From JAEZKC01 sp046538945 (GTDB lineage Bacteria > Fibrobacterota > Chitinivibrionia > Chitinivibrionales > Chitinispirillaceae), in NCBI GenBank assembly GCA_046538945.1, contig JBKHHW010000027.1:1-28195 (forward strand): DNA of 28,195 bases, in the 5' to 3' direction. How positions within the stretch are numbered: position 1 is the first letter of the stretch; each line of letters starts with the position of its first letter. Shown piece by piece: positions 1 to 7,468 of this stretch. Below the pieces are notes generated by a model, which worked only from the letters and a program-made list of their open reading frames with translations, did no database searches and had not been told where the DNA came from. Both the position numbers and the translations under genes were made by a program.

Positions 1-175
1 TTGCATTTTTCGAATTTCGGGAAACCCCCAGCTTAAATCAGAGCAATAAGATACACAAAGTATTACTGCTCAGCAGACTGTAACATATCCTATATTTTGT
101 ATTAGATCATTTCTACAGTTAAAAACAAAACGCACAGTCTGAAAAAACTGCCACTATTCGCGAAGAAATTTCTGA

Positions 176-1810
176 ATGAAGAGCAGGCAGATTTCAAAAA
201 CCGTCAGGCGGGTTCGAGTACTGTGCAGTTTTTTTTACCCAAAAGCAGGTTCTATGCTACAAATCAGATCTATTTCACTAATGATGGCCTTTTTTGCCTG
301 TGGCATTTGTTTTTATTGCAGCCAACCAGGCTCTCCCCGGGAAATGAACCCCCTTTCGCCCCTTCCGGATACTTTGCCAGAAGTGATTATGCCCTATTTT
401 GATCATCTCCCCACCATTACAGTAGGTGACGGAACCGATTCGGGGTGCACAGCACCGGAACTGGAAAAAGCTCTGGATTCTCTCTCCAATATGCTGACAG
501 GTGCAAGGATACGCTTTTCCACCGGCGGGAAACCGGTTACCATTAAGCTGAGCCGGGCTTTGAAGATCATTCCCGAATCGCTTGTCGTGATTGACGGAGG
601 CAACCTGGTGACACTCGACGGACAAAACCAGAGCCGGATCATGGAATGCGAACACTATGCGAATCTGGTTTTGGCCAACGTTCGGCTGGTAAACGGCCTC
701 GCTGACAGCTCCGGCGGGGCGCTCATGCACCCTTGGTTCGGCACGCTTGCTTGTTACAACGTAGCATTCGAAAACAACCGTTGCACCTCCGTTGGGCCTG
801 AATTCGGCGGCGGAGCAGTGTTTGCCGGCGGTCTGACCAAAGCGGTTTTTTCCAACTGCACCTTCACTGATAACTGCGCATCGAACGGAGGAGCGATACT
901 AAACCGCGGCACTAATCTGGTTATTGATTCGTGCACTTTCAGCAGCAATACGGCAACCGGCGAAGGCGGAGGTAAGGATGCAGGACAAGGCGGCCAGGGT
1001 GGCCTGGGAGGAGCAGTATACATAGACGGAATGAATTACGAATTCGCGGAACCGTTCCGTCTGACAAGTTCCACCTTCGACGGTAACCGCTCACACTGCC
1101 ACGGAAGCGCCGTGTTTTCATTTTACTATAAGGATAAACCCGGAATAAGCGGAGCAGTTATTGAAAAGTGCGGTTTCAGCCTGAATGTCGATTCGGGAGG
1201 TTCAACCAGCAGCGGAACATTATATCACGAAGGATCACCCCTTAAGCTTCATGCTTCATCATTTATCAAAAACACCACTCTTAAACATGCCGGTGCGGTT
1301 TTTCTGGGCCCCGACTCCCCCACTGAAATGGTCAACTGCACATTCTACCAAAACAAAACTCCGGGCAACGGCGGAGCCATTTTCGGCGGCAGGCAGAAGA
1401 TTTTCATCTGGAACTGCACATTCTCCGAAAACGAAGGCAGCTACGGCCCCGCCATATTCAATGACGTTCCCGAAGCTGTCACAATATTCAACACTTTATT
1501 TGTTAACAATGTACCAATAATTAACCAATACGCCTACCGCAACTGTACATCAACTTATTCACACGGGGAGGTCGTGTTTCAATGGCCGGCCCAAAAGGTT
1601 AACGGCAGAGATGACAATAGATGTATTGCGGATGTTCAATTTGCGGATCCGTTACTCGACCCACCCCTTTTCAACGGTGGCCCCACCAAAACGATGGCTC
1701 TGGCCTCCCAGAGCCCGGCAATCGGCGTCTGCGACTCCTGCCCACCAACCGACCAGCGGGGGATCGCACGAAAAGAGACATGTGATGCAGGTGCTTTTGA
1801 GCTCAGATAG
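176..1810 (+). CDS. Secreted beta-helix (polymorphic outer-membrane repeat) protein
   Basis: A 544-residue exported protein, probably displayed on the cell surface. It carries repeated Asn/Cys/Gly-rich units of the type 'NCTFTDNCASNGGAI' and 'NCTFSENEGSYGPAI', which match the chlamydial-type polymorphic outer-membrane repeats that fold as a right-handed parallel beta-helix. The end, 'CDAGAFEL', is the usual close of choice-of-anchor Q domain proteins. A hydrophobic segment (about residues 33-48) serves as the signal sequence. The start is uncertain: the ATG at 254 puts the hydrophobic stretch at a normal distance from the N terminus and has AGG four bases upstream, while the ATG at 176 adds 26 residues. 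A Cys-rich segment follows, but its lipobox is poor, so lipidation is doubtful. A terminator follows at once. No catalytic residues are recognisable; adhesion or a structural surface role is inference. Confidence 0.8.
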   Translation: MKSRQISKTVRRVRVLCSFFYPKAGSMLQIRSISLMMAFFACGICFYCSQPGSPREMNPLSPLPDTLPEVIMPYFDHLPTITVGDGTDSGCTAPELEKALDSLSNMLTGARIRFSTGGKPVTIKLSRALKIIPESLVVIDGGNLVTLDGQNQSRIMECEHYANLVLANVRLVNGLADSSGGALMHPWFGTLACYNVAFENNRCTSVGPEFGGGAVFAGGLTKAVFSNCTFTDNCASNGGAILNRGTNLVIDSCTFSSNTATGEGGGKDAGQGGQGGLGGAVYIDGMNYEFAEPFRLTSSTFDGNRSHCHGSAVFSFYYKDKPGISGAVIEKCGFSLNVDSGGSTSSGTLYHEGSPLKLHASSFIKNTTLKHAGAVFLGPDSPTEMVNCTFYQNKTPGNGGAIFGGRQKIFIWNCTFSENEGSYGPAIFNDVPEAVTIFNTLFVNNVPIINQYAYRNCTSTYSHGEVVFQWPAQKVNGRDDNRCIADVQFADPLLDPPLFNGGPTKTMALASQSPAIGVCDSCPPTDQRGIARKETCDAGAFELR

Positions 1811-1836
1811 TCCGGGGTTCAAAAGTGACTTACGGT

Positions 1837-1887
1837 AAGTCCGGGCCTGCTGAAAGCTTTTTTTGTCCCGCAGATCCGGACTTTTTC
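1837..1887 (+). terminator. Rho-independent terminator after the beta-helix gene
   Basis: Arms AAGTCCGG (1837-1844) and CCGGACTT (1876-1883) pair perfectly. An inner CTGC/GCAG stem (1847-1850 with 1870-1873) continues after a 2x2 internal loop, and the right arm runs into a T tract. It lies 27 bases after the stop codon of the upstream gene, and on the + strand only is it followed by T residues. Confidence 0.65.
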
Positions 1888-1951
1888 ACCAAACCTGTAT
1901 ACTTTCCGGTAAAAGTGAGGTTTACCTCCTTTGCCTGCAGGAGGAGAGCTG

Positions 1952-2356
1952 TCACTTCTTCTCTTCTCCCACTTCAATATCCCTTAGCCTGGTCTGCAGC
2001 GCATCGAACGAGCGCTGGATTTCCAGAACCGAAAGAGCAAGCGAAAGCATCAATGCAACCAGGGCCGTTACAAAAATTACCTCTGCAGCCACCACAAACC
2101 CCAAAAACAACATGAACATGGAAAACGTACAGAAAAGAAAGCTCATCGCTCCCAGAAACTGCATGTTGCGTATGAGAAGAATACGGCTCCTGATACTGTA
2201 GATCTGAGTGAGAATGATTTTGTCCGGTTTTTCCTTGTATTGACGATGAAGCTCACGGATAAGAGCCGCCAATGCCAAAAAACGGTTGGTGTAGGCCAGG
2301 AGCAGAAGTGAAATAGCCGAAAAGAGGAGCGTAGGCGTGGTCAGTGTGAATTCCAT
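1952..2356 (-). CDS. DUF2721 family membrane protein
   Basis: A 134-residue integral membrane protein. A hydrophobic N-terminal segment is followed by 'YTNRFLALAALIRELHRQY', the characteristic start of DUF2721 proteins. A basic loop with 'RSRILLIRN' and two strongly hydrophobic helices (about residues 66-90 and 92-112) come next, and a charged tail ends the protein. The family has no known biochemical function. The start is an ATG without a clear Shine-Dalgarno sequence, chosen because the N-terminal helix begins right after it. It lies about 155 bases downstream of the PEGA gene on the same strand, and whether the two are co-transcribed is open. Confidence 0.8.
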   Translation of the reverse strand: MEFTLTTPTLLFSAISLLLLAYTNRFLALAALIRELHRQYKEKPDKIILTQIYSIRSRILLIRNMQFLGAMSFLFCTFSMFMLFLGFVVAAEVIFVTALVALMLSLALSVLEIQRSFDALQTRLRDIEVGEEKK

Positions 2357-2512
2357 AAGTTTATCCAGTGTATCAAAGTAATTATGTATTCAAGTAATAT
2401 ACTCGATTCCTGATACCGGCAGAAATACTATAAAGTGCGATGCCGGCATAGTGAACCGAACTGAGTTTCCAGGCAAGCCCTCAAAGGGTCAGCACTAACC
2501 GCTCCTCTCTTT

Positions 2513-3277
2513 CTATCGATCAATTCTGACCAGCATGGAAGGGTTGTTTCCCAGCTTGAAAGTCATAGTCTTTTCAACCACTTTTCCGTTCTTTTCAAAA
2601 CGCATCAGATGAGTTCCCGGTTTTACAGAAAGAGCAGCTACATTAGTTTTGCCGATAAGCTCGCCGTCCATGTAGACATCGGCAACAGGCGGAATGGAAG
2701 CGATGAATATCCTGGAGGATGTGCTGCTTTCCTGTCGGTCATCCTGAGGAGAAGGAGACGGACGGCTGGTTACCGGTTCAGGAGAGGGGGCTGGGATATC
2801 GGAGAAAAGAAGTTCACCTGCCATCTCCGGCATCAGATCCGCAAACAATCTGATATCTCCTTTTACCGAACGCGACACACGGTTTACAGTTTCTGCCTTA
2901 CTGATATCTATGAGCCTGATATCCATCATATAGCGGCTGCCCATCTGACCGATGTCTCCCGCCACGACTAATTCAGTTCCCAGCACTCCCCCGATTTCTG
3001 AAATGCACGAGTCATTATCACATTCAAAAGTCTGTTTCCCCGCCCGATATTCAAGCATTCTGGCGACATCATCCCGGCAGAGGACACTGTAGCCCTTGAC
3101 CTTCTTAAGCTCCGTTGTAAGATAATCGGTTACCAGAATGCAGTCACCGGGTTCAAGCTGATCACTTCTGACATTCAGAACCGCAACTGATTTTTGAGAA
3201 AATGCCGTACCGGTTAAAACCATGACCAAGATCGGTATCAACAACATACATCCGACTTTTTTAAACAGTAAATGCAC
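2513..3277 (-). CDS. Exported protein with PEGA domain
   Basis: About 254 residues. The GTG at 3277 is preferred to the TTG at 3283 because GGGAG lies seven bases before it; from the TTG the same motif is too close. A signal peptide (hydrophobic stretch ending 'GTAFSQ') is followed by an alpha/beta domain of the CsgG/FlgO-like kind ('SVAVLNVRSD', 'LGTELVVAGDIGQ', 'MMDIRLIDI'), which in other proteins binds partners in the periplasm or outer membrane. A Pro/Ser-rich linker (about residues 165-190) leads to a C-terminal PEGA domain ('PPVADVYMDGELIGKT', 'VKPGTHLMRFEKNG'), a small beta fold found in surface proteins. The role is unknown; assembly or sensing at the envelope is inference. Two Cys residues in 'FECDNDSCIS' may form a disulphide. 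Confidence 0.75.
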   Translation of the reverse strand: MHLLFKKVGCMLLIPILVMVLTGTAFSQKSVAVLNVRSDQLEPGDCILVTDYLTTELKKVKGYSVLCRDDVARMLEYRAGKQTFECDNDSCISEIGGVLGTELVVAGDIGQMGSRYMMDIRLIDISKAETVNRVSRSVKGDIRLFADLMPEMAGELLFSDIPAPSPEPVTSRPSPSPQDDRQESSTSSRIFIASIPPVADVYMDGELIGKTNVAALSVKPGTHLMRFEKNGKVVEKTMTFKLGNNPSMLVRIDR

Positions 3278-3383
3278 AATCAAGCTCCCGGGTGAAGATT
3301 TTCAAACCATAGCTAAAGAGACGCACATGCCCCGCGTTACATCGGCATTGTATTCAGACAAATCTGTTTGATGCATAATCTGC

Positions 3384-4136
3384 TCAGAAATTCCTGATAT
3401 CATAAATGCCACCGGATTCAAACGTACCGCTTTCCAAAAGATCTATCATTTTCCGTGCGACTTTCCGGGGCTCAAGCAACCTCCCCTCCTCTTTCAAGGC
3501 TTTAAACCTGTCTATGGAAGGGAAATCCTCCACGCTGGTATTTCTGATAAGTGTCTGCATATCGGTGTCCACCACTCCGGGCGCAAACGAGAATATGTTC
3601 ACGGGATTTTTTCTCTCTGCCTGTTCAAGTGCAACCACTTTAGTGTACATGTCAATCGCAGCCTTGGAACTACAGTAGGTACTCCAGCCGTAATAAGGCT
3701 TTTTGCCTGCTCCGGAGGTGATGTTTATAACGGTTCTTTTGCAACCGAACCCCTCCGTCTGCCTGATAAACCGGGAAGTAAGAATGACCGGTGCGATGAT
3801 ATTGACACTCAGGCTATTGATAATATCCCGACTGGCGTTGCGCTCGGTGGGACCTACAGGGCTGACCACCCCGGCATTATTTACCAGCAGTATATCTGTA
3901 GCGGCGCGAGTGTCTATTCTTTCGACAATTTTACCCACAAGATTTTCTATATCGTCCGATTCGCTCAGATCAGAAGTAAAATATTCCAGCGGAGAGTTCT
4001 TTTCCTTTGCCTGAGCTGTCAGATTCCGGTTTTCATGGCGGGAGATGCAGAAAAGATGCACATTACGCTCGAGAAGCTCAAAAGCTATCGCTTCCCCCAG
4101 CCCCTTTGAAGTTCCGGTAACGATGGCATACTTCAT
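3384..4136 (-). CDS. Short-chain dehydrogenase/reductase (SDR)
   Basis: A 250-residue classical SDR, a cytoplasmic NAD(P)-dependent oxidoreductase. The cofactor-binding TGTSKGLG is at residues 7-14, NNAG at 86-89, and the catalytic set is Asn112, Ser141, Tyr154 and Lys158 (the last two in 'YCSSKAA'). Overall it resembles the YueD/sepiapterin-reductase branch (benzil reductase-like, about 245 residues), but the substrate cannot be read from sequence. It starts 28 bases after the stop of the DUF3078 gene on the same strand, so the two are probably co-transcribed, though no functional link is obvious. An ATG start is preceded by GGGAG nine bases upstream. Confidence 0.88.
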   Translation of the reverse strand: MKYAIVTGTSKGLGEAIAFELLERNVHLFCISRHENRNLTAQAKEKNSPLEYFTSDLSESDDIENLVGKIVERIDTRAATDILLVNNAGVVSPVGPTERNASRDIINSLSVNIIAPVILTSRFIRQTEGFGCKRTVINITSGAGKKPYYGWSTYCSSKAAIDMYTKVVALEQAERKNPVNIFSFAPGVVDTDMQTLIRNTSVEDFPSIDRFKALKEEGRLLEPRKVARKMIDLLESGTFESGGIYDIRNF

Positions 4137-4164
4137 AAAACAGCGCTCCCTTTCTTAAGGAAAA

Positions 4165-5082
4165 CTAGTTCTCAAAGGAATATGTAAGTGTCAGACCCGC
4201 GGTCTGCCTGTAACGGGCATCAGGGTCTACCTCTTTGTCGTAAACAAACTGAGCATATAAACTGAGTGAAACATATTTCACCAATGATACACCCAGCGTA
4301 TTTTCCCAGAACACATCGGGATATCTCCAGTAATCCTCCCGCTCAGTACCAGCATATCTGTCAGCTTTACTGCTCACAAGGGCTTCAAACACCTTCAGCT
4401 GAGAGATGAATTTCAGCTTTTCCTCACTGGTTGTGGCTTTGAAATCAGTCACCAGCTCAACACCTCCATCATTGGTGAAATTATCAGCCGGTTTGAGAGA
4501 ATCAGGAAGCACGTCGTTTCTTTCGATCGACTGACGGACAGCTCCACCCAACCGAACAGACCAGGTGATCCGGTCATTATTTACAAGATCGCGAATAGCA
4601 CCGAAGCTTTCGGTCAGCACCAGAGGATTGAAATAGTAGTCGTACTCCTCGGACCGCCTATCCACAAACTGGGTTACTGAACGCACACTGACAAAGGGAT
4701 CGACAAAGGATTTAAGCGTAAACTGGGCGACCGATTCGAAATCAACCAAATCGGCCGATTTTTTAAGCGACTGCCACTCTTTTTCCCCGGTTGTGTCTTC
4801 TGTCTGGATTGCAGTCTGCCCGAACGCAAGCTTGAGAGTATTGTTACTTTCCAACCACGAAGTCAGAGCCCGTTGGGCTGTAGCGCTAAACTGGCTGTTC
4901 CAGGAAAAGGCGCTGTACTCATCCCCGGCCCAGTTGTCACTGTAGCTGTTAAGTGTAAGGGTCAGGTTACTTTGAAGAGAAAGTTTCCAGCGGTCGGAAG
5001 GGGAGGCGGAAGTATCCTGGGAAAAAGAAGAAAGCGGGAAAATGAGCAGCATAGATATCAGCGAAATTTTTCGAATGGACAA
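4165..5082 (-). CDS. DUF3078-like outer-membrane beta-barrel protein
   Basis: About 305 residues. The TTG at 5082 is the likely start because GGGAGG (5089-5094) lies six bases upstream and the signal peptide ('ISMLLIFPLSSFSQ') then sits at a normal place; an earlier TTG at 5127 has no ribosome-binding site. After the signal peptide come alternating aromatic/polar strands ('WKLSLQSNLTLTLNSYSDNW', 'SWNSQFSATAQ') typical of DUF3078 proteins, and the protein ends in Phe-Glu-Asn after 'AGLTLTYSF', like a barrel-closing strand. It is therefore probably inserted in the outer membrane; function and cargo are unknown. The SDR gene follows 28 bases downstream. Confidence 0.78.
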   Translation of the reverse strand: MSIRKISLISMLLIFPLSSFSQDTSASPSDRWKLSLQSNLTLTLNSYSDNWAGDEYSAFSWNSQFSATAQRALTSWLESNNTLKLAFGQTAIQTEDTTGEKEWQSLKKSADLVDFESVAQFTLKSFVDPFVSVRSVTQFVDRRSEEYDYYFNPLVLTESFGAIRDLVNNDRITWSVRLGGAVRQSIERNDVLPDSLKPADNFTNDGGVELVTDFKATTSEEKLKFISQLKVFEALVSSKADRYAGTEREDYWRYPDVFWENTLGVSLVKYVSLSLYAQFVYDKEVDPDARYRQTAGLTLTYSFEN

Positions 5083-5127
5083 GATTTTCCTCCCGGCGCT
5101 TGCTTTAGAAAGTGATTGAAAAATCAA

Positions 5128-5576
5128 TTTGACTTTTGATTATCAGGCAGATTGCTACTTGACTGATTCTGATTTCAGGATACATTCACCATGAGCATGC
5201 ATAAAGCCACAGAAGAAGTACCAGAGTTTGGTGTAGATTGAAAACGGATTTTCCATTCGGGCGTAAGATCTTTCATGGTTCTCCAGAGTTGCTCAAACTT
5301 AGTTTGCGGATTCACCATACAATATAAATAGTGCAAGATTTGAAGTGAGGGGGAGGGAGCAGAATGAGCGGCTGGGGTGTTAATAAAACATTCGGTGCCC
5401 AAAGGTGAATTTATGCTATTATAATTATTACGCCCGAAGGTATTGAATCCAATATCGGAGTGTCTGAAATAATCTGCTGTTTTGCGAATTCTTATACGGA
5501 TGAAAGGTACGACAAAATTGTCCGGAGGTGAATAAAGCCGTATTCCGGACATCTTTCAGGCTACAGGCCTGTTTGG
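5128..5576. other. Gene-poor intergenic stretch with one hairpin
   Basis: No convincing gene is visible. A 125-codon minus-strand frame (5175-5552) exists, but it begins inside an inverted repeat, lacks a ribosome-binding site and is Ser/Asn/Pro-rich in its first half; only its last 47 codons (5175-5318, beginning 'MVNPQTKFEQLW') look at all protein-like. A perfect 8-bp inverted repeat, TGTCCGGA (5519-5526) and TCCGGACA (5544-5551), may be a second, weaker minus-strand terminator since ATTTT follows it on that strand. Confidence 0.5.
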
Positions 5577-5616
5577 AAAAATCCCGGAGGTGCTGGATTA
5601 ATGTAGCACCTCCGGG
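5577..5616 (-). terminator. Terminator of the ECF sigma/anti-sigma/YbjQ operon
   Basis: A perfect 12-bp inverted repeat, CCCGGAGGTGCT (5583-5594) and AGCACCTCCGGG (5605-5616), with a 10-base loop, is followed on the minus strand by ATTTTT. It lies 15 bases after the stop codon of the YbjQ-family gene, exactly where an operon terminator is expected. Confidence 0.88.
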
Positions 5617-5630
5617 GAACTCAACCTGTT

Positions 5631-5948
5631 CTAATCCTCAAGCTGCACTGCAGTACCGTATACAAGCAGCTCCGCCGCCCCGGCCATCACCATGGAAGTC
5701 GTGCACCTGACTCCCACAACCGCATTGGCACCCAGCCGCTCAGCCTCACTTTTCATCCTGTCAATTGCCTGCTCTCTGGATTCTCCCATGAGCTTGGTGT
5801 ATTCAGCAATCTCCCCTCCCACCAGGTTCTTCAAAGCCGCCACTATATCGTTTCCCACATGACGGGCACGAATAGTGTTACCTCGAACCAGCCCGAATGT
5901 CTTTACAATCTTCTTTCCGGGGACTTCATCTGTCGTTGTGATGATCAT
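5631..5948 (-). CDS. YbjQ/UPF0145 family protein
   Basis: A 105-residue cytoplasmic protein matching the YbjQ (DUF74, 'heavy-metal-binding') family along its whole length: 'MIITTTDEVPGKKI' at the N terminus, 'GLVRGNTIRARH', and 'RLGANAVVGVRC' followed by a strand close to the C terminus. The family forms pentameric rings in solved structures; its physiological role is not settled. AAGGAGG stands seven bases before the ATG. The start codon overlaps the stop of the anti-sigma gene by four bases, which implies translational coupling and a shared role with the sigma/anti-sigma pair. The operon terminator follows 15 bases after the stop. Confidence 0.92.
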   Translation of the reverse strand: MIITTTDEVPGKKIVKTFGLVRGNTIRARHVGNDIVAALKNLVGGEIAEYTKLMGESREQAIDRMKSEAERLGANAVVGVRCTTSMVMAGAAELLVYGTAVQLED

Positions 5949-6379
5949 CTTTCAACCTCCTTGTAAGGGTCAGTTTTATAAACGGCTGTTCTCTGACTTA
6001 TTATCGCCAAAAGCAGAATGGAAAAACCTGTAATGATTGCCCCGAGAGCTACTTTGGGCAGAACCGGTTCTCCCCTATCCTGCAGATACTCATAAAATCC
6101 ATATCCGATCAGCAGCAGATACCCCGCAACCACAAGCACAATACCCGACCATCTCGTAAAAGCGCTGAACGGTGTTTTCCAGACTCTTTCCAACACTTTG
6201 TCCCCGGGCTCCCTGAAGGAAACAGTTTTCAGTTTGGTATTTCCCCGTGACAGTTCTTCATACTCGAGTCTGCAGGATCTGCAGCGAATAAGATGCTCGT
6301 TCACCTCGGACAGTTCCTCCGCAGTGAGCTCGTTATCCATGAGTCCCATAAGCATGGGTCTGCAATCCTCACAGTTCAT
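5945..6379 (-). CDS. Membrane anti-sigma factor with zinc-finger domain
   Basis: A 144-residue protein with an N-terminal anti-sigma zinc finger: Cys3, Cys6 and then His29-x3-Cys33-x2-Cys36. Two hydrophobic helices follow (about residues 78-97 and 109-128), so the protein is anchored in the inner membrane with the zinc finger in the cytoplasm, where it would hold the adjacent ECF sigma factor inactive. AGGAGG precedes the ATG. The gene starts 20 bases after the sigma gene and overlaps the YbjQ gene. The short segment between the helices offers little sensor domain, so the signal may be detected within the membrane or by a partner; this is inference. Confidence 0.88.
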   Translation of the reverse strand: MNCEDCRPMLMGLMDNELTAEELSEVNEHLIRCRSCRLEYEELSRGNTKLKTVSFREPGDKVLERVWKTPFSAFTRWSGIVLVVAGYLLLIGYGFYEYLQDRGEPVLPKVALGAIITGFSILLLAIISQRTAVYKTDPYKEVER

Positions 6380-6399
6380 GAAATTCCTCCTTCCCCTGA

Positions 6400-7002
6400 T
6401 TAACCCGTTGCTCCGGAGGTTATTTCGCGATACGGTACCGATTCACCTCCGTGGCACACTCGCCTGTACAATTTTATGAACGCCTTACGAGCATAGTACA
6501 ACCTGCTCATCACGGTTCCCCTTGGTATTCCCAACTGCCTGGAAATAGCAGCATAATCCAAATCGTTAAAATACTTGAGTATCAAAATTTCCCGGATCTC
6601 GGGGTCCAGCATTCCCAGCACACGCCACACCTGCTGAGATTCCTCCCGCTGCTCCAGAATTACCCCCGGGTCAAAACCGGGAGTGTGCTGTTCAGATAAA
6701 ACTGAATCCGCCTTTTCGCGAGCGGTTTTTAATCTGCTGATCATGTTCAGACACTGATTTTTCAGTATGGTATAGAACCATGGATAGAAATGGTCCAGTT
6801 TTTTGAGGCCGGGCATGGCTCTGAAAGCCCTGGTGAATGCCTCCTGACACGCATCCGCGGCATCATCGCTGTTGCCCAGGAAACCCAAAGCATGAAAGAA
6901 TGCTTCCTTGCGAAACAAATTGACCAGGAATTCGAATCCAGCAGGGTTTCTGTGCCTCAGACACACCTTGATTGCTTCTGCTTCAGTTCTGATTTTCACC
7001 AA
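6400..7002 (-). CDS. ECF-type RNA polymerase sigma factor
   Basis: A 200-residue group 4 sigma factor. Region 2 spans about residues 20-90, with 'DAADACQEAFTRAF' and 'FYPWFYTILKNQC', the -10-recognition helices. Region 4 spans about 124-180 with the helix-turn-helix 'YAAISRQLGIPRGTVMSRLY' that reads the -35 element. There is no region 1.1 or 3. The start is probably the TTG at 7002, seven bases after GGAGG; a GTG one codon later is the alternative. It heads a three-gene operon with its anti-sigma factor and a YbjQ protein, so it is likely controlled by release from that anti-sigma factor. Target promoters cannot be deduced here. Confidence 0.93.
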   Translation of the reverse strand: MVKIRTEAEAIKVCLRHRNPAGFEFLVNLFRKEAFFHALGFLGNSDDAADACQEAFTRAFRAMPGLKKLDHFYPWFYTILKNQCLNMISRLKTAREKADSVLSEQHTPGFDPGVILEQREESQQVWRVLGMLDPEIREILILKYFNDLDYAAISRQLGIPRGTVMSRLYYARKAFIKLYRRVCHGGESVPYREITSGATG

Positions 7003-7128
7003 TTTCAGGCCTCCATTTTCAGGTCCTCAGTAATATAAACAGGTGAATTTGAGAAAAATTCATTTTTTTTTGAAATTGTTGCTTGGGAAGATCAATGCAG
7101 AAAGGTCTCTTGATGCAGGAAATTGAGA

Positions 7129-7157
7129 GCTCATGTTTCGACAAACTCAACATGAGC
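7129..7157. repeat. REP-like palindromic element
   Basis: A perfect 9-bp inverted repeat, GCTCATGTT (7129-7137) and AACATGAGC (7149-7157), around the 11-base loop TCGACAAACTC. On the minus strand the core reads CATGTTGAGTTTGTCGAA followed by ACATG. From memory, this matches the dispersed 'CATGCTGAGCTTGTCGAAGCATG' type of palindrome seen in intergenic regions of many unrelated bacteria. It has no T tract, so it is not a standard terminator. Confidence 0.6.
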
Positions 7158-7175
7158 AGAGGTGGACTGGCCCGC

Positions 7176-7404
7176 TCACCCAGCCTGTACTGCGGTGTTT
7201 ATCAGAACCACTCCCTGTTTCATCTTCCGGAACTGAGCGGAGTACAACATGTTCTGAGTTTGCGGAATCCCAGGGACATGAATGGTTATGATATCGGATG
7301 ATGACAACAGCTAATCGAAATTTCACATACTCGAACCCGAGTTCAGTTGTCAGTTCTCCCCTTTGTTTTACATCATAAGCCACTACTTCCATACCGAACA
7401 GACT
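7176..7404 (-). pseudogene. Remnant of a D-2-hydroxyacid dehydrogenase gene
   Basis: Reading the minus strand, 'FGMEVVAYDV' and 'ELGFEYVKF' appear in one frame. After a one-base shift near 7317 and an in-frame TAG (7311-7313), 'LLSSSDIITIHVPGIPQTQ' and 'QFRKMKQGVVLINTA' follow in the next frame, ending at TGA (7176-7178). These are consecutive conserved blocks of the NAD-binding domain of D-lactate/2-hydroxyacid dehydrogenases: the end of the dinucleotide-binding fold, the 'SDIIxxHVP' strand and the 'KxGVVLINT' strand. The nucleotide-binding glycine motif, the catalytic Arg/Glu/His residues and both ends of the gene are missing. A frameshift, at least two stops and the truncation show a dead fragment of roughly 75 codons. 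Confidence 0.82.
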
Positions 7405-7468
7405 TTACTGCTGGACTGCTTTTTGCACTCCTTTTCCTCCCGGAAACCAAACACACAGGAGGCGACCT

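Larger units (their letters stand above)
7003..7468. other. Intergenic stretch with no intact gene
   Basis: This 466-base gap between divergent genes should hold the promoter of the ECF operon (its 5' side is AT-rich around 7035-7080), a REP-like palindrome and the dehydrogenase remnant. The only open frames, such as 7083-7301 on the plus strand and 7147-7392 on the minus strand, are accounted for by chance or by the remnant. A strong AGGAGG for the next gene lies just before 7469. Confidence 0.6.

Noticed and set aside
1952..2201. Plus-strand frames such as 1863-2201 over the DUF2721 gene
   Set aside because: They are antisense to a recognisable membrane protein family and have no domain of their own.
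2430..2456. ACCGGCA / TGCCGGCA imperfect repeat upstream of the DUF2721 gene
   Set aside because: The pairing has a mismatch, there is no T tract, and its place between same-strand genes gives no clear role.
5175..5552. 125-codon minus-strand open frame
   Set aside because: No ribosome-binding site, the start lies inside an inverted repeat, low-complexity composition in the first half and no family resemblance. Only the last 47 codons look protein-like, which is not enough for a gene call.
7083..7301. 72-codon plus-strand frame
   Set aside because: It crosses the REP-like palindrome and runs antisense to the recognisable dehydrogenase remnant; no family or codon signal.
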